Part shown: positions 23,615 to 33,653 of the stretch, one piece after another
How the letters are laid out: each line of letters starts with the position of its first letter
How positions within the stretch are numbered: position 1 is the first letter of the stretch
Origin: Poronia punctata
Taxonomy: Eukaryota > Ascomycota > Sordariomycetes > Xylariales > Xylariaceae
Reading direction: 5' to 3'
NCBI GenBank assembly: GCA_022579005.1
Contig: MU401510.1
Coordinates: 67,297 to 131,296 of the forward strand
DNA length: 64,000 bases
The notes under the pieces: model-generated
The model's input: the letters and a program-made list of their open reading frames with translations, nothing else
Databases searched by the model: none
What the model was told of the DNA's origin: nothing
Position numbers and translations under genes: made by a program

Positions 23615-24694
23615 ATGCCGAGAAAAAGAAAAACAAGAATCCCCGACGTCGGGGCCGTAGAAGTTCCCATCTACACCCGCGCAACAGTAATCGACAACGG
23701 CCTAATCGGGGGCAAGCCCCCGCGGAAGACCGTGCTAGAAAAGAACCCGGATATCCCGGACCCCTTGGACACGGAGATGGACATATACGCCCTAAACACG
23801 TTACAACTACACAGGACCATGCCTTTGGAGCCGGCGTCTGTCCAGATCTCCATGGATAGTCTAATCGATAACCTGCCCGCCCCTTTACAGGAACAACTCC
23901 AAGTAGCTCCGTGCGGATTGGAATACATCTTCGGTCCCGAGGGAGCCGACGTCATGGACGAGCGGATCAAGCAGGTATATGGGAGATACGACGATTTCTG
24001 GCACGTCTTTCACCGATGCGAATATGTCTTTTGGCCGATCGAGGTTGGGAAGGGACATTTCGTAACGGGCATCTTCCACTTGGAGAAAAAAGACCACTCA
24101 GAGGCCGAACAAACCCCACCAACGCAGTACAACATTATAGAGAGCTGGTCTGTCGTGGATCCGCAGCGCGGACCAAAGGGCAGGGAAACGGTTGCGCGCG
24201 TCAAGGATACCATTACTGCCATTCTCGGCTCAAGAGGTGTCACGTTTCAAGTAGACGCGTACAAAGACGACGGCTTCGGTGAAAGTGATGATAGGTCCAG
24301 AGACTGGGCCTTGCCGTGGGTGCCGCCGGCTGATTACGGCGAGGATAACGAAAAGGTGTGGGAGTCTGGCATCAGGGCTTTTGCGCTGGTGAAGCAGCTT
24401 GTGGGACGCGTCTTGGATTTCTACTGTCTAGAGATGGAACATGAGGACTCCTTTTGGTCGGAGCCGACGTGTGGGTGGTTGAATGTTGATCAGGTGAGGC
24501 AGGAGATGATGGGGATTTGTGCGATTAATGCACTAGATGATATGAAGTGGTATGCGAGGTTGTCGGTGGAATGTATCGATCGCATCTCGTTTGTCGAGGG
24601 GATAGAGACGTTTGAGGCCTGCGAGTTGGCGCCGGATGATAGTGGGAAGTTTGCTTATTATCCTGGTGCGGATGAGGATTATAGGATCGAATAG
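23615..24694 (+). CDS. Uncharacterised protein, possibly Ulp1/C48 protease-like
   Basis: Single exon, 359 residues, ATG in AAAGATGCC context. I do not recognise it firmly. Residues 1-60 are basic then acidic and probably flexible. The core from about 130 to 320 has a layout reminiscent of Ulp1-type cysteine proteases: an aromatic strand YVFWPIEVGKGHFVTGIF with H148, then NIIESWSVVDPQ with D182, a helix (RETVARVKDTITAIL), and finally WSEPTCGWL with C286, followed by a hydrophobic helix containing a second Cys (GICAIN). The order His-Asp-Cys fits clan CE, but the spacing is not classical and no Gln-x(5)-DCG signature is present. It could be an inactive relative or something unrelated. Divergent from the beta-lactamase-like gene and followed by a same-strand Cys-rich orphan. 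Confidence 0.6.
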   Translation: MPRKRKTRIPDVGAVEVPIYTRATVIDNGLIGGKPPRKTVLEKNPDIPDPLDTEMDIYALNTLQLHRTMPLEPASVQISMDSLIDNLPAPLQEQLQVAPCGLEYIFGPEGADVMDERIKQVYGRYDDFWHVFHRCEYVFWPIEVGKGHFVTGIFHLEKKDHSEAEQTPPTQYNIIESWSVVDPQRGPKGRETVARVKDTITAILGSRGVTFQVDAYKDDGFGESDDRSRDWALPWVPPADYGEDNEKVWESGIRAFALVKQLVGRVLDFYCLEMEHEDSFWSEPTCGWLNVDQVRQEMMGICAINALDDMKWYARLSVECIDRISFVEGIETFEACELAPDDSGKFAYYPGADEDYRIE

Positions 24695-25352
24695 GGGGTT
24701 AAAACGTGGGATAAGTCTTCATATAATGTATAAATTAGAAGAGCATGGTTGGAAGAATGATTCTTCAAGGTTGGGTGTAAGCGAAGACATGGACAATTTA
24801 TCAGTGACTGCCAACGGCTGGCTACCAATACCACGGAATGAATATGTGAATAGATTGGCTGGGATGATTCAAATGAAAAGTTGAAAAGATTGTGGATTAT
24901 TTCATTTTTCTTTGTTTATTCCTTAGTCTTCTTCCCGCTTGTTCGTTGGTTTGTCAACTCTCCCATCATCACCAACGTCACGGGGAGTGGCCCAAGTCAG
25001 GACTCAGCAGTCACTGGAGTAAAATAAGGTTGGGTCAGGGTATATAAACCCCATGATACTCGGAATAAGGTAGAAAGGCATACCCTACTTTAGACGGACA
25101 CTCCTATAGCAAGAACGTATCTGTGATGACTCAAATAAACTCTTGCAATATAATGAGAATGTTAGGGACGGGTGTTACTCACAATATGGAGATCTTCTTG
25201 TATAAGTAAACGGTAAGTAGTCCTGCAGAAATCTTACCAGCCTAACCATCAACTCTCTTCACCTTGCTGAGTAGTTTCTCTCTAGATCCATCATCATCAT
25301 AATCATCATCATCATCATCATAGTCGTTATTATCGTTATCATCGATATAAAT
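24695..25352. promoter_or_regulatory. Spacer with TATA box and ATC-repeat leader
   Basis: A TATATAAA element at 25041-25048 lies 305 bp before the next ATG. Immediately upstream of that ATG (about 25289-25345) is an imperfect ATC trinucleotide run, so the probable mRNA leader is an almost pure AUC repeat. No gene seen. Confidence 0.5.
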
Positions 25353-26033
25353 ATGTCCCAGCAACCCCCCTCAGCAGACGGTGCCGCTCCCGCAAATTCC
25401 GCCAAGTCGGAATCAACCGAGTCCACCTGTAGTTGCGAGTATTGCAAGAGGCAACATACTGGTTGTGGCCCGCTCTGCCAGTTTTGCGACCGACTGTACC
25501 AGACAGGCGTACGCCGCGGCTGGCAAGATTGCAGCGAGAAAGCGAAAGTAGAATTGAACAAGATGACGGAACAAATAAAGAGAATGCAGCTAGCGGGACA
25601 AAACCTGACCATTCAACTTCAGCATTTGATCCAGCAACAAGCCCGGGGCGAAGCGCCTCCCGGGCCGGGACATCATACTGTTGCGCAGCACAGGATCAAC
25701 ATCTGTGGCGTCTGCGGACAACCTGTACAAGGCGAGGTCTGTACCATCTGCGCACGTCGCACTCAGCCTATCCAACAGTCCTCGACTTTTCAGCTTGTTC
25801 AAGCTGCCTCTACACTGCCCAGCGCGGGCGGCCGGGGAGCTTTGGCTTCGCGGTTCAATGTCCCAAGTCCTGAGGGATGGGAGCCGGCAAGGACTTCGGT
25901 TCGTGTTGAATATGTTCGTGCTCCCGGGTCTGAAGCCCGACCGCAGCTGCGACCTATTCTTCCACGTGGGGAGACTTCCCAGGATGGGCCTCTGCCCCCT
26001 CCGGAGTCTCATCCTTCCAACCCTTCTGTGTGA
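25353..26033 (+). CDS. Small protein with two Cys clusters (putative zinc-binding)
   Basis: Single exon, 226 residues, not recognised. Near the N-terminus is a dense cluster C26, C28, C31, H35, C38, C42, C45. A helical, probably coiled-coil segment follows (about residues 58-98, KAKVELNKMTEQIKRMQLAGQ). A second, compact four-Cys module is C118-x2-C121-x8-C130-x2-C133, the spacing of a zinc knuckle pair. The C-terminal third is Pro/Ser/Arg-rich and likely disordered. No signal peptide or membrane segment is seen. The pattern suggests a zinc-binding adaptor, but function is unknown. Codon use looks coding throughout and the Cys pattern makes chance unlikely, though a spliced extension at either end cannot be excluded. 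Confidence 0.6.
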   Translation: MSQQPPSADGAAPANSAKSESTESTCSCEYCKRQHTGCGPLCQFCDRLYQTGVRRGWQDCSEKAKVELNKMTEQIKRMQLAGQNLTIQLQHLIQQQARGEAPPGPGHHTVAQHRINICGVCGQPVQGEVCTICARRTQPIQQSSTFQLVQAASTLPSAGGRGALASRFNVPSPEGWEPARTSVRVEYVRAPGSEARPQLRPILPRGETSQDGPLPPPESHPSNPSV

Positions 26034-26845
26034 TAGAAGCTGTCGGGCCTTGGCTAGAAGAATGAGATGAGCGTTGGTGATATTTGGATGTTTGAACATC
26101 ACGTCGTTAACAAGTTTAACACTTTCTTTTACCGTCATCGTCCTTAGATTGAGGCCAAGACCATTAAATAGTTTGAGTGCTTAGGTATTTAACCAATAAA
26201 CCTTTTTGATTCCCTTGGCATGTAATACTGATATCGTTGATGAAAGTGATGCAATGCTAGATAGAGGTAGAGAAATAGCTCCAATGTACGCTAACCTTAT
26301 TAACCCTGATGTCTCATTATTCCACAACAGATACCGCTGTAACGCAGCGTCTACAGCTCCTTAGAGGCAGCCGGAAGGAATGCCCTGACAGCAAGAATCT
26401 CAACATGTCTACTATTCTCAGTTGGATTTATTTTCTTTCAAGCCATGTCTTGTAATCTTCAACAAAACACATGTACGAGTAATTACATCATCAGAATCGC
26501 ATTATTAGACCAGTGGATTTGTATACCTAGTACTCGTATAGGGACCTGCAGGTGTCAGAACCAGATCTCAAGCCACATCTCATTCTATAGCGCGCCACAA
26601 ATGCCGATGTCGCATTCCTTCACGTAATAGGTTAGGTATGGATCTACATCTAGGGAAATATGAGGTAGTAATGGTAAAGCAATATCGACATTCTAAGGGC
26701 TTCATAGGCTTCATTTGCAACATAATCCATTGTTAGGGAGTGTTGGACTTGTCCGTGTATTCTCGACAGCATCCAACATCACCAATGAAACTTTGAACAT
26801 CTACGATTTATGGTCACCTCGAATAACGAGGGACCCCTGTTGACC
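26034..26845. other. Intergenic
   Basis: About 800 bp between the Cys-cluster gene and the dapB start codon. Only short frames without features; one reads MSCNLQQNTCT at 26445 and ends after 60 codons. The last part must contain the dapB promoter and leader. No clear TATA box. Confidence 0.45.
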
Positions 26846-29690
26846 ATGGGTAAGGAACAATAGACATCGACATCCTCACAAGCCGGATCGGATACTGACT
26901 TCTCATCACTAGCTTCACCACGCCGCTCTCACGATTCGCTTTCCTCCGTCTCGACGACGAGTCTCGTATTCGAACGTCTCAGCGAACGAGAAAAGGCCAA
27001 CGAAAAGGTATCCGATTTCGACCACGACGATCCCTTCGATGGCGCCGTCGACGACGAGCAAGGGGCCTTTCTGGACCCTGCAGGCGCACGCAAGAGACTT
27101 GGCATGGACATAAAACTCAAGCGCATATTACTCGTCGTATCTTCTCTCCTGGTCGCTGCGTGGCTGGTTGGACTTGCGACGTTCATCTCTTCGAAATCTT
27201 ACCAACACTCGTCTGAAAAAGAACACGATCCCACAGCGTCGACTTCTCGTGGCTCCGGCAAACACATCACTCTTGACCAGGTCCTGACGGGATACTGGGG
27301 TGCCAACGCCCATGAGATTAGTTGGATCGACGGCGCAAATGGCGAGGACGGACTTTTGCTGCAGCGTGGCGCATCACACAAGGATTATCTAGTGGTTGAG
27401 GATGTGCGCAGCAAGAACGGCGATGACACTTCGACCGATGCGGAAATCACCTCTTCAAAGACGCTGATGAAGGACGATTTATTCGATGCCGAGGGCCGCA
27501 AGTTGTCGCCCGAGTTTGTCTGGCCTAGTCCTGATCTCAAAAAGGTGCTCATTGCGACATACGGTAAGAACGTGTGGCGGCACTCTTTCATCGCGACGTA
27601 TTGGATCTTCGACGTCGAAACCCAGACTGCCGAACCTCTCGACCCGAAAGACGCCGGCCGTAGGGTCCAGTTGGCGCAGTGGAGTCCCAAGAGCGATGCT
27701 ATTTCCTTCACGAGCGCCAATAATCTCTACGTCCGACATCTAGACAGCAAGGAGGTGGTACAGATTACAAAGGATGGCGGACCTGAATTCTTCTACGGAA
27801 TTCCAGATTGGGTGTACGAAGAGGAGGTCTTTTCGGACAATAGTGCTACCTGGTGGTCCGGAAATGGCGACTTTATCGCCTTCCTCCGCACCAACGAGAC
27901 GCTCGTGCCCGAATATCCGATCCAATACTTTATAGATAGGCCTAGCGAGGAGCAACCTCCACAGGGTCAGGAGGCTTACCCGGAAGTCCAGCAGATCAAG
28001 TATCCCAAAGCTGGATCGCCCAACCCTTTTGTCGATCTGCTCTTCTACGATATGGCCAAGGGTGACACTTTCTCTGTTGAAATCGAAGGTGGCTTTGCTG
28101 CAGACGACCTTCTCATTACGGATATTACATGGGCAGGCAGCAAAGTGTTGATAAAAGAGACCAACCGTGTTAGCGACGTAATGCGTGTCGTGCTCGTCGA
28201 TGTCACCACCCGAACAGGCAAGACGGTGCGTACGGTGGACACGGGAGAGATTGATGGTGGTTGGTTCGAGATCTCTCACGATACCACATATATCCCAGCC
28301 GACCGGGAAAACGGGAGACAAGAGGATGGCTATCTCGATACGGTCATCCACGAAGACGGAGACCATCTCGCTTATTTCAGCCCATTAGATGCGAGTGAAC
28401 CAGTTATGCTTACGTCTGGTAAATGGGAGGTTGTTGGCGGTCCGTCGGCAGTTGATTTGAAAAACAACCTGGCATATTTCGTCGCGACCAAGGAATCCTC
28501 CATCCAGCGACATATTTACAGTGTCAAATTCGACGGTTCAGACCTTAAGCCGCTGACGGACACGACCAAGGAAGGCTACTATAGCGCTTCTTTCTCGCGC
28601 AAAGCTGGTTATGCCCTCGTTACTTATCATGGACCAAATGTGCCGACTCAGAAAGTCATCAGCACCCCGGGCAACCCGGACCAATACGAATATGTCATCG
28701 AGGAAAACAAGGATCTGGCTGACAAGGCCAAGAAACATGAACTTCCTCTCCTCGAGTACGGTACCGTCACGGTCGACGATATTGAGCTAAACTACCTCGA
28801 ACGCCGGCCACCGCACTTTGACGCCCACAAACAATATCCCGTTCTATTCCAGCAATACTCGGGACCGGGGTCACAGTCCGTGGCCAAGAAATTCGCAGTC
28901 GACTTCCAGTCTTATGTTGCCGCAGCCTTGGGCTACATCGTAGTCACCGTTGACGGTAGAGGGACGGGCTTCATCGGACGAAAGGCGCGGGTAATGGTGC
29001 GCAAGAACCTCGGCGAGTGGGAAGCCCATGATCAGATTGCGGCAGCCAAGATATGGGCCGCGAAGCCTTACACGGACGAGACGAAGATGGCCATCTGGGG
29101 CTGGTCATATGGTGGGTTCCAGACGCTCAAGACATTGGAGCGAGATGGAGGCGAGACATTCAAGTACGGCATGGCAGTAGCACCCGTTACCGACTGGCGG
29201 TATTATGACAGCATCTACACGGAACGCTACATGTTGACACCACAAGAGAACGAGGCCGGTTACGAGGCGTCGGCCATTAACAATGTCACCTCTCTCGGTG
29301 GGAATGTGCGTTTCCTCATCATGCATGGTGTAGCGGATGACAATGTTCACATGCAAAACACCCTCACTCTTCTCGACAAGCTGGACTTGGCCCGCATCGA
29401 GAATTATGATCTTCATATGTTTCCCGATAGTAACCACGGCATCTACTTTCACAATGCAAATCGTATTGTCTACGATAGTGAGTACACATCCCTCTGACCA
29501 AGAGTGCGAAAGCTAACGAAATATAGAACTGAGCAACTGGCTTATCAACGCTTTCAATGGTGAATGGCTCAAAGTGGCAAAAGCGACCCCCTTACCTTCC
29601 AACAAGAGGAGCGGTGTCGAGGAACTTAAACACGGGGTAGAAATGATGAGGAGATCGGATGTCTTTATGGAAGGCAGTCGTGTTGTATGA
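26846..29690 (+). CDS. dapB: Dipeptidyl aminopeptidase type IV, DapB-like
   Basis: Three exons as I read them: 26846-26849, 26913-29477 and 29527-29690, giving 910 residues. The first exon is only ATGG; the GTAAGG donor, a CTGAC branch site and a CTAG acceptor then join it to CTTCACC to make [24 protein letters not shown], which matches the cytoplasmic tail of fungal DapB. One transmembrane helix follows at about 73-93 ([21 protein letters not shown]), so it is a type II membrane protein. The beta-propeller (N-terminal DPP4) comes next. The catalytic triad is S733 in GWSYGG, D810 in GVADDNVH and H843 in SNHGI. This family (MEROPS S9B) removes X-Pro or X-Ala dipeptides; fungal DapB acts in the vacuole. 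Only the first exon is uncertain. Confidence 0.93.
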
Positions 29691-30524
29691 TGCATACCCA
29701 TATAAGCGTACAAGGGAAAGGCGTTTTGGTTTGGAGTTTTCTTTTTCGTTTCTACTTGATTAGTCTTTTAGCTGGGTCCTCTTATTAAACCAGCAACGAC
29801 TCAGGAGATAGGGTGAAGCATTGTACATATTGTATGATAGCCCTGTCCAAACAACATTTTACTGATATTATTGATATAAACATATGGTGATAGAGCCATG
29901 TTTTTCACACATTTAGTTGACGGATACCGGAAATATTCACAGTGTCTGCCGTACATCAACAAGTCATTCCATCCAGCTCGCACTGTTACAGTTTTAGAGA
30001 AGGGCGGCCACAAAGAACGTCTCCTTTTCGGGTCTTCCTTTGTTTTGAAAGACGCATTGTTGTTGTCGGGAGAAGACTACAGTTACTATAGCCTTTTGTT
30101 AGAAGTAATGATTTCTCGATAAGGATGGTTGATACGGACAATGCCGTTGTTACTTTCCATCAACAAAGGCAACGTTGGTGCGGGAAGACTAAAAGACTGA
30201 AGGTTTATGTTTCAATCTCATTGTCTTGATGCACCTCTTCGCAAGGATAAGACATATATATATATATATATATATGTGATGCCTTCATCTAGACAGCATA
30301 TCACTTGAAACTAAAGTTCCAGCAATCAGAAGAATCACTACCTACCTCCCAATCTACTACTTTCACCAACACCAGGGGAAACGGTGAAAGAAGTAGAAAC
30401 ACGATCTCATCTCATCTCATCTCATTTTACGTCATCTCCTTTAAAATATCACAACCCTCCTCACCAACTCAACTCAACTTTACCCATCCCCAACCACCAA
30501 CCAACCAACCAAAACAAACCAAGT
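29691..30524. promoter_or_regulatory. Spacer with TA repeat and CTCAT/AACC leader
   Basis: An (AT)11 run at 30254-30275 sits 250 bp before the next ATG and may serve as a TATA region. The leader then contains four tandem CTCAT units (30406-30425) and AACC repeats (about 30496-30511) just before the start codon. No gene is seen between 29691 and 30250. Confidence 0.45.
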
Positions 30525-31124
30525 ATGTCCTCCCCAACCCTCTCCAACTCCCTAACCTCTGAAGAATCCTACACAACCCGCATCCTCGCAAACGTCCGCC
30601 AAAACCAGAAACGCTTCGAACACGTCGTCAACAAGTCGGGTACTCGTCAATCTAATAAGTCGAGCGCTTGGGATTTCTTGACGAGTAATTCGCCTTTTCC
30701 ATTTTCTCCCGACGCGAGTCCAATTACCACTACTATTACTACTAACCAAGAGGAGCGGGAAGAAGAAACAACCACGATGAATCAACGAATGGACCGTGAC
30801 TCGCAACCGGTGAGGAATACAAAAACAAACACAAAGACAAACACATACGAATATACCTACGACGACGATGACTTTCTCAGTCGTCGACCTTTGTTATTAG
30901 GAGGAGGAAGAGGAGAGGGATGTTCTCGTCCTTGTTCGTATACCTATGGAAGTCATCCCCTACGCTCGAACCCGATTCCGTGTTGTGAGTATTCTTCTAG
31001 TATTGTGTTTTTCCCGCAGATGATGGATGAGGATGAGGATGAGAGGGGGTGTTTTGGGGGGAGGTTGAGGAGGTTGGTGAAGAGGGTTTTTGGGAGGAGG
31101 GAGGGGTATGGGAGTTTGGTCTAG
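30525..31124 (+). CDS. Small orphan protein with acidic and basic blocks
   Basis: Single exon, 199 residues from ATG (context AAGTATGTC). Not recognised. It opens with a Ser/Thr-rich segment and a short helix (RILANVRQNQKRFEHVVNK), then a low-complexity Thr/Glu/Asn region, an alternating Thr-Asn/Tyr-Glu stretch and DDDD. The last 45 residues are more distinctive: an acidic DEDEDE, then GCFGGRLRRLVKRVFGRREG, a basic amphipathic helix with hydrophobic face. That tail could bind membrane or nucleic acid, but this is inference only. The leader has CTCAT repeats and the 3' flank has their reverse complement. Likely a real but fast-evolving gene. Confidence 0.5.
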   Translation: MSSPTLSNSLTSEESYTTRILANVRQNQKRFEHVVNKSGTRQSNKSSAWDFLTSNSPFPFSPDASPITTTITTNQEEREEETTTMNQRMDRDSQPVRNTKTNTKTNTYEYTYDDDDFLSRRPLLLGGGRGEGCSRPCSYTYGSHPLRSNPIPCCEYSSSIVFFPQMMDEDEDERGCFGGRLRRLVKRVFGRREGYGSLV

Positions 31125-32042
31125 ACTGAACTACCTAACTACCTTACCTACCTTGGGCAGATGAACTGAGTTGGATACCTTACCCACCAGCTCGTTTATC
31201 GTGAGATAGGCTTGAGAGGGAAGGTAAGGTTGGGATGATGAGATGATATGAGATGAGATGAGGTAACTTGTAAGTTTGCTGGTCAAATCTACCTAACTAA
31301 CTAACATATTGCCATTTAGTACCTAGGTTAGTAGAAATCTATAATAAGAATATAGTAACTCACTCAGACTTACCATACCCCCAATACCTATTTATTTTCA
31401 AACCTCAAATGCATACATACACATACATGAATAATATAAAAATATATTTAAAAAAACATGAATTGCAAAAATGACACATAAATCGCGTTTCATCGCGCCA
31501 TCTCCGAATTTTTAACATTATTGCCGTGGTCCGAATTGCGCATTGTTTTTTCTTGTTCATATGCATCGTATCAGGAACGGAAATCCCCATAAAGGAACGA
31601 TCGACCGGGCCAAATCAACGTCTTTTCCGAAGAACCCCTGTTTAGGATATATTAACCCTCCGGAACATGATGGTCCCCGGGTTCCAATTTCAATTTCAAA
31701 TTTTAGCTTTAACATACATGTAGGTACCTAACCTTGAGTCCGGCCCCCGGGTAGGTACTGTAGACTGGACTAGAAAGCCGTACACAATGTAAATCTATCT
31801 AGATGGGCAATCCGCGTTGTCGATCTCATTCCCCACCAAATAAGGCGATCGGAGCGGCTTTCCCCAAGACGCCGGAGAAGATAATTAGGGATCCGGATTC
31901 CGGATTCCACGATGACCTCAAAAAGGCCACATGCCCCCCCCGTTGATCTGAATTTTATATACGTAACTTTTTTTTTTTCATTTTACATATCTCCCATTTA
32001 CCTATAGAAGAAGAAGAAAGAAAAGAAAAAAAAGAAGTCAAA
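31125..32042. other. Intergenic, AGGTA/TACCT-rich
   Basis: About 900 bp. The first 200 bp are dense in ACCTACCT and AGGTAAGG motifs and include ATGAG repeats (31248-31262). From 31380 to 31560 it is AT-rich. A poly-T run and A/G-rich leader precede the GH131 ATG. No gene supported. Confidence 0.45.
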
Positions 32043-33163
32043 ATGGTCTCCTCAACCCTCCTCCTAAGCAGCATCCTAGCAGCCACCCTAGCCACAGCCA
32101 CAGCCCTCCCCCCGCACCGTCGCGGAACCGGCGAGATCCAATGTCCCATCATCCTCTCCGGCCTGATCCCGACCTCCCTAACACCCTCCGACTTCGATTC
32201 CTACGCCACGAGCCCTTTCAACCCCGACTATATCCGCGGCAGCGAACCCTTTAGCGAATCGCTCAAATTCCCCAACGTCACGTCCTCGCGTTTCGACAAC
32301 GACACGACAAAGGCCATCGAGGTCACGATTAACGACCAGAGTATCTTCCAGTCGCAAAACGGGTTCAGACGCGCCGGGTTGCAGATCCAGGGCGATGAGA
32401 ATGAGAATGGGCCGGGGACGGAGGGTGTCAGGACGCTGCATTGGAGTGTCAAGCAGGATGGGCAGAGGGGGTTGAATTTGACGCATGAGTATTTGGTTAG
32501 TTTTTTATCTCCCTTTCTTCTCTCTCTAATTTTTTTTTTTTTAATTTCTTTTTCTTTCAAAACTTGTTGTTGACGAGATGGGACAAAAAAAAAAAAACCA
32601 GAACGTCTGGCACGAAACAGCCGATTACAGCGGAAACCAATTCAATTTCCAAACCGGCACGATAATCGGCTCGAGCGGCGGAGACGAGAATACCTTCAAA
32701 TTCATCAATCGTCAGAACCAGGAAGTCTGGTCTACTCCCGTCGATGATTCCGCCTGGCAGAATTTCGCCATCACGCTTGATTTCGATAACAAGTAAGTTT
32801 TTTTTTTCCCTTTCTTCTGTGTTGTGTCTTTCCCTCCCTTCCTTTTTCTTCTTCTTCTGTGTTGTGTCTTTCCCTCCCTCTGCAAAAGTGAAATTTAAAC
32901 TAATGAGGGAAAAAAAAAAAAAAAAAAAAAAAAGTACTATCCAAATCTACTACTCCAAAGACGACGAGCCCCTAGAGGCCGTGACTGAGGCTTTGTCAAA
33001 CGATAACTCGGGCGCTGGACAGTACCAGATTGGTCTCTTGAAGAAACCTACGGGCACTGATGATGTTGTCAATTCGGGATATCAGGAGAGTGGGATTGAT
33101 GAGGGACAGATTTACGGTGGGCTGTTCCTTGAGGATAGTGCTGATGGGTGTATCTCGTTGTAA
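32043..33163 (+). CDS. Secreted glycoside hydrolase family 131 protein
   Basis: Three exons, 32043-32495, 32602-32792 and 32935-33163, giving 290 residues. A signal peptide of about 21 residues (MVSSTLLLSSILAATLATATA) and a possible propeptide site (PPHRRG) open the protein. The conserved body includes DFDSYATSPFNPDYIRG, SRFDNDTTKAIEVTI, QNGFRRAGLQI, NLTHEYLNVWHE, QFNFQTGTIIG, WQNFAITLDFDN and GYQESGIDEGQIYGGLFLED, the pattern of the GH131 catalytic N-terminal domain. No CBM1 module is attached. GH131 enzymes act on beta-1,3/1,6- and beta-1,4-glucans in plant or fungal cell walls; the specificity here is not known. Both introns end in A runs instead of a pyrimidine tract: 13 A in the first, 24 A in the second, placed between the branch site and AG. 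Confidence 0.82.
32793..32934 (+). repeat. GH131 intron 2 with 24-A run at the 3' splice site
   Basis: The intron contains CTAAT at 32900-32904, then GAGGG, then 24 A (32910-32933) directly joined to the acceptor G at 32934. The exon continues in frame as NTIQIYYS, which fixes the junction. Confidence 0.75.
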
Positions 33164-33653
33164 GCTCTTCATTCAATAGGTGGGAGTTTTAGGTTGGGAA
33201 GCAAGAAAAAAAAAGGGGGGGGGTGGGGGGGATGTTCGTTCGTGTATATAGGTTTGTGGGCAATGTTCGACACTATGGGACGAGAAGAAAAAAGAAGAGA
33301 GAGAGAGAGAGAGAGAGGGCGAGACTAGATTAGATGGTGGCCACCGTACATACTTTCGGCCAAAATTCATATCAATCTTATCATATCCATCAAGTCTTTA
33401 ATTCAACAAGTTCAAAGTGTCCGCACGGAAGCAGCAAGTTAGTCGGGGTTTAGAAACATAGTACTACATATATATCTCGGATTTCTTTTTTGGATACTAT
33501 TCCCTCGTTTTAAAAATATGCGATGAGATTACGAGTACATACAATACTAGCCGAAGCCTAAAGCTACCTTATGTATTTCGCCACAATATAAACAAAACAA
33601 AAGCCGACAACGTGTTAACAAAACTGCAACAACAACAACAACACGCTTGCTAT
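33164..33653. other. Convergent intergenic spacer with GA repeat
   Basis: About 490 bp between the ends of GH131 (+) and the acyltransferase (-). Contains A/G-rich runs at 33204-33232 and a (GA) repeat at about 33296-33317. No gene. Confidence 0.5.
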
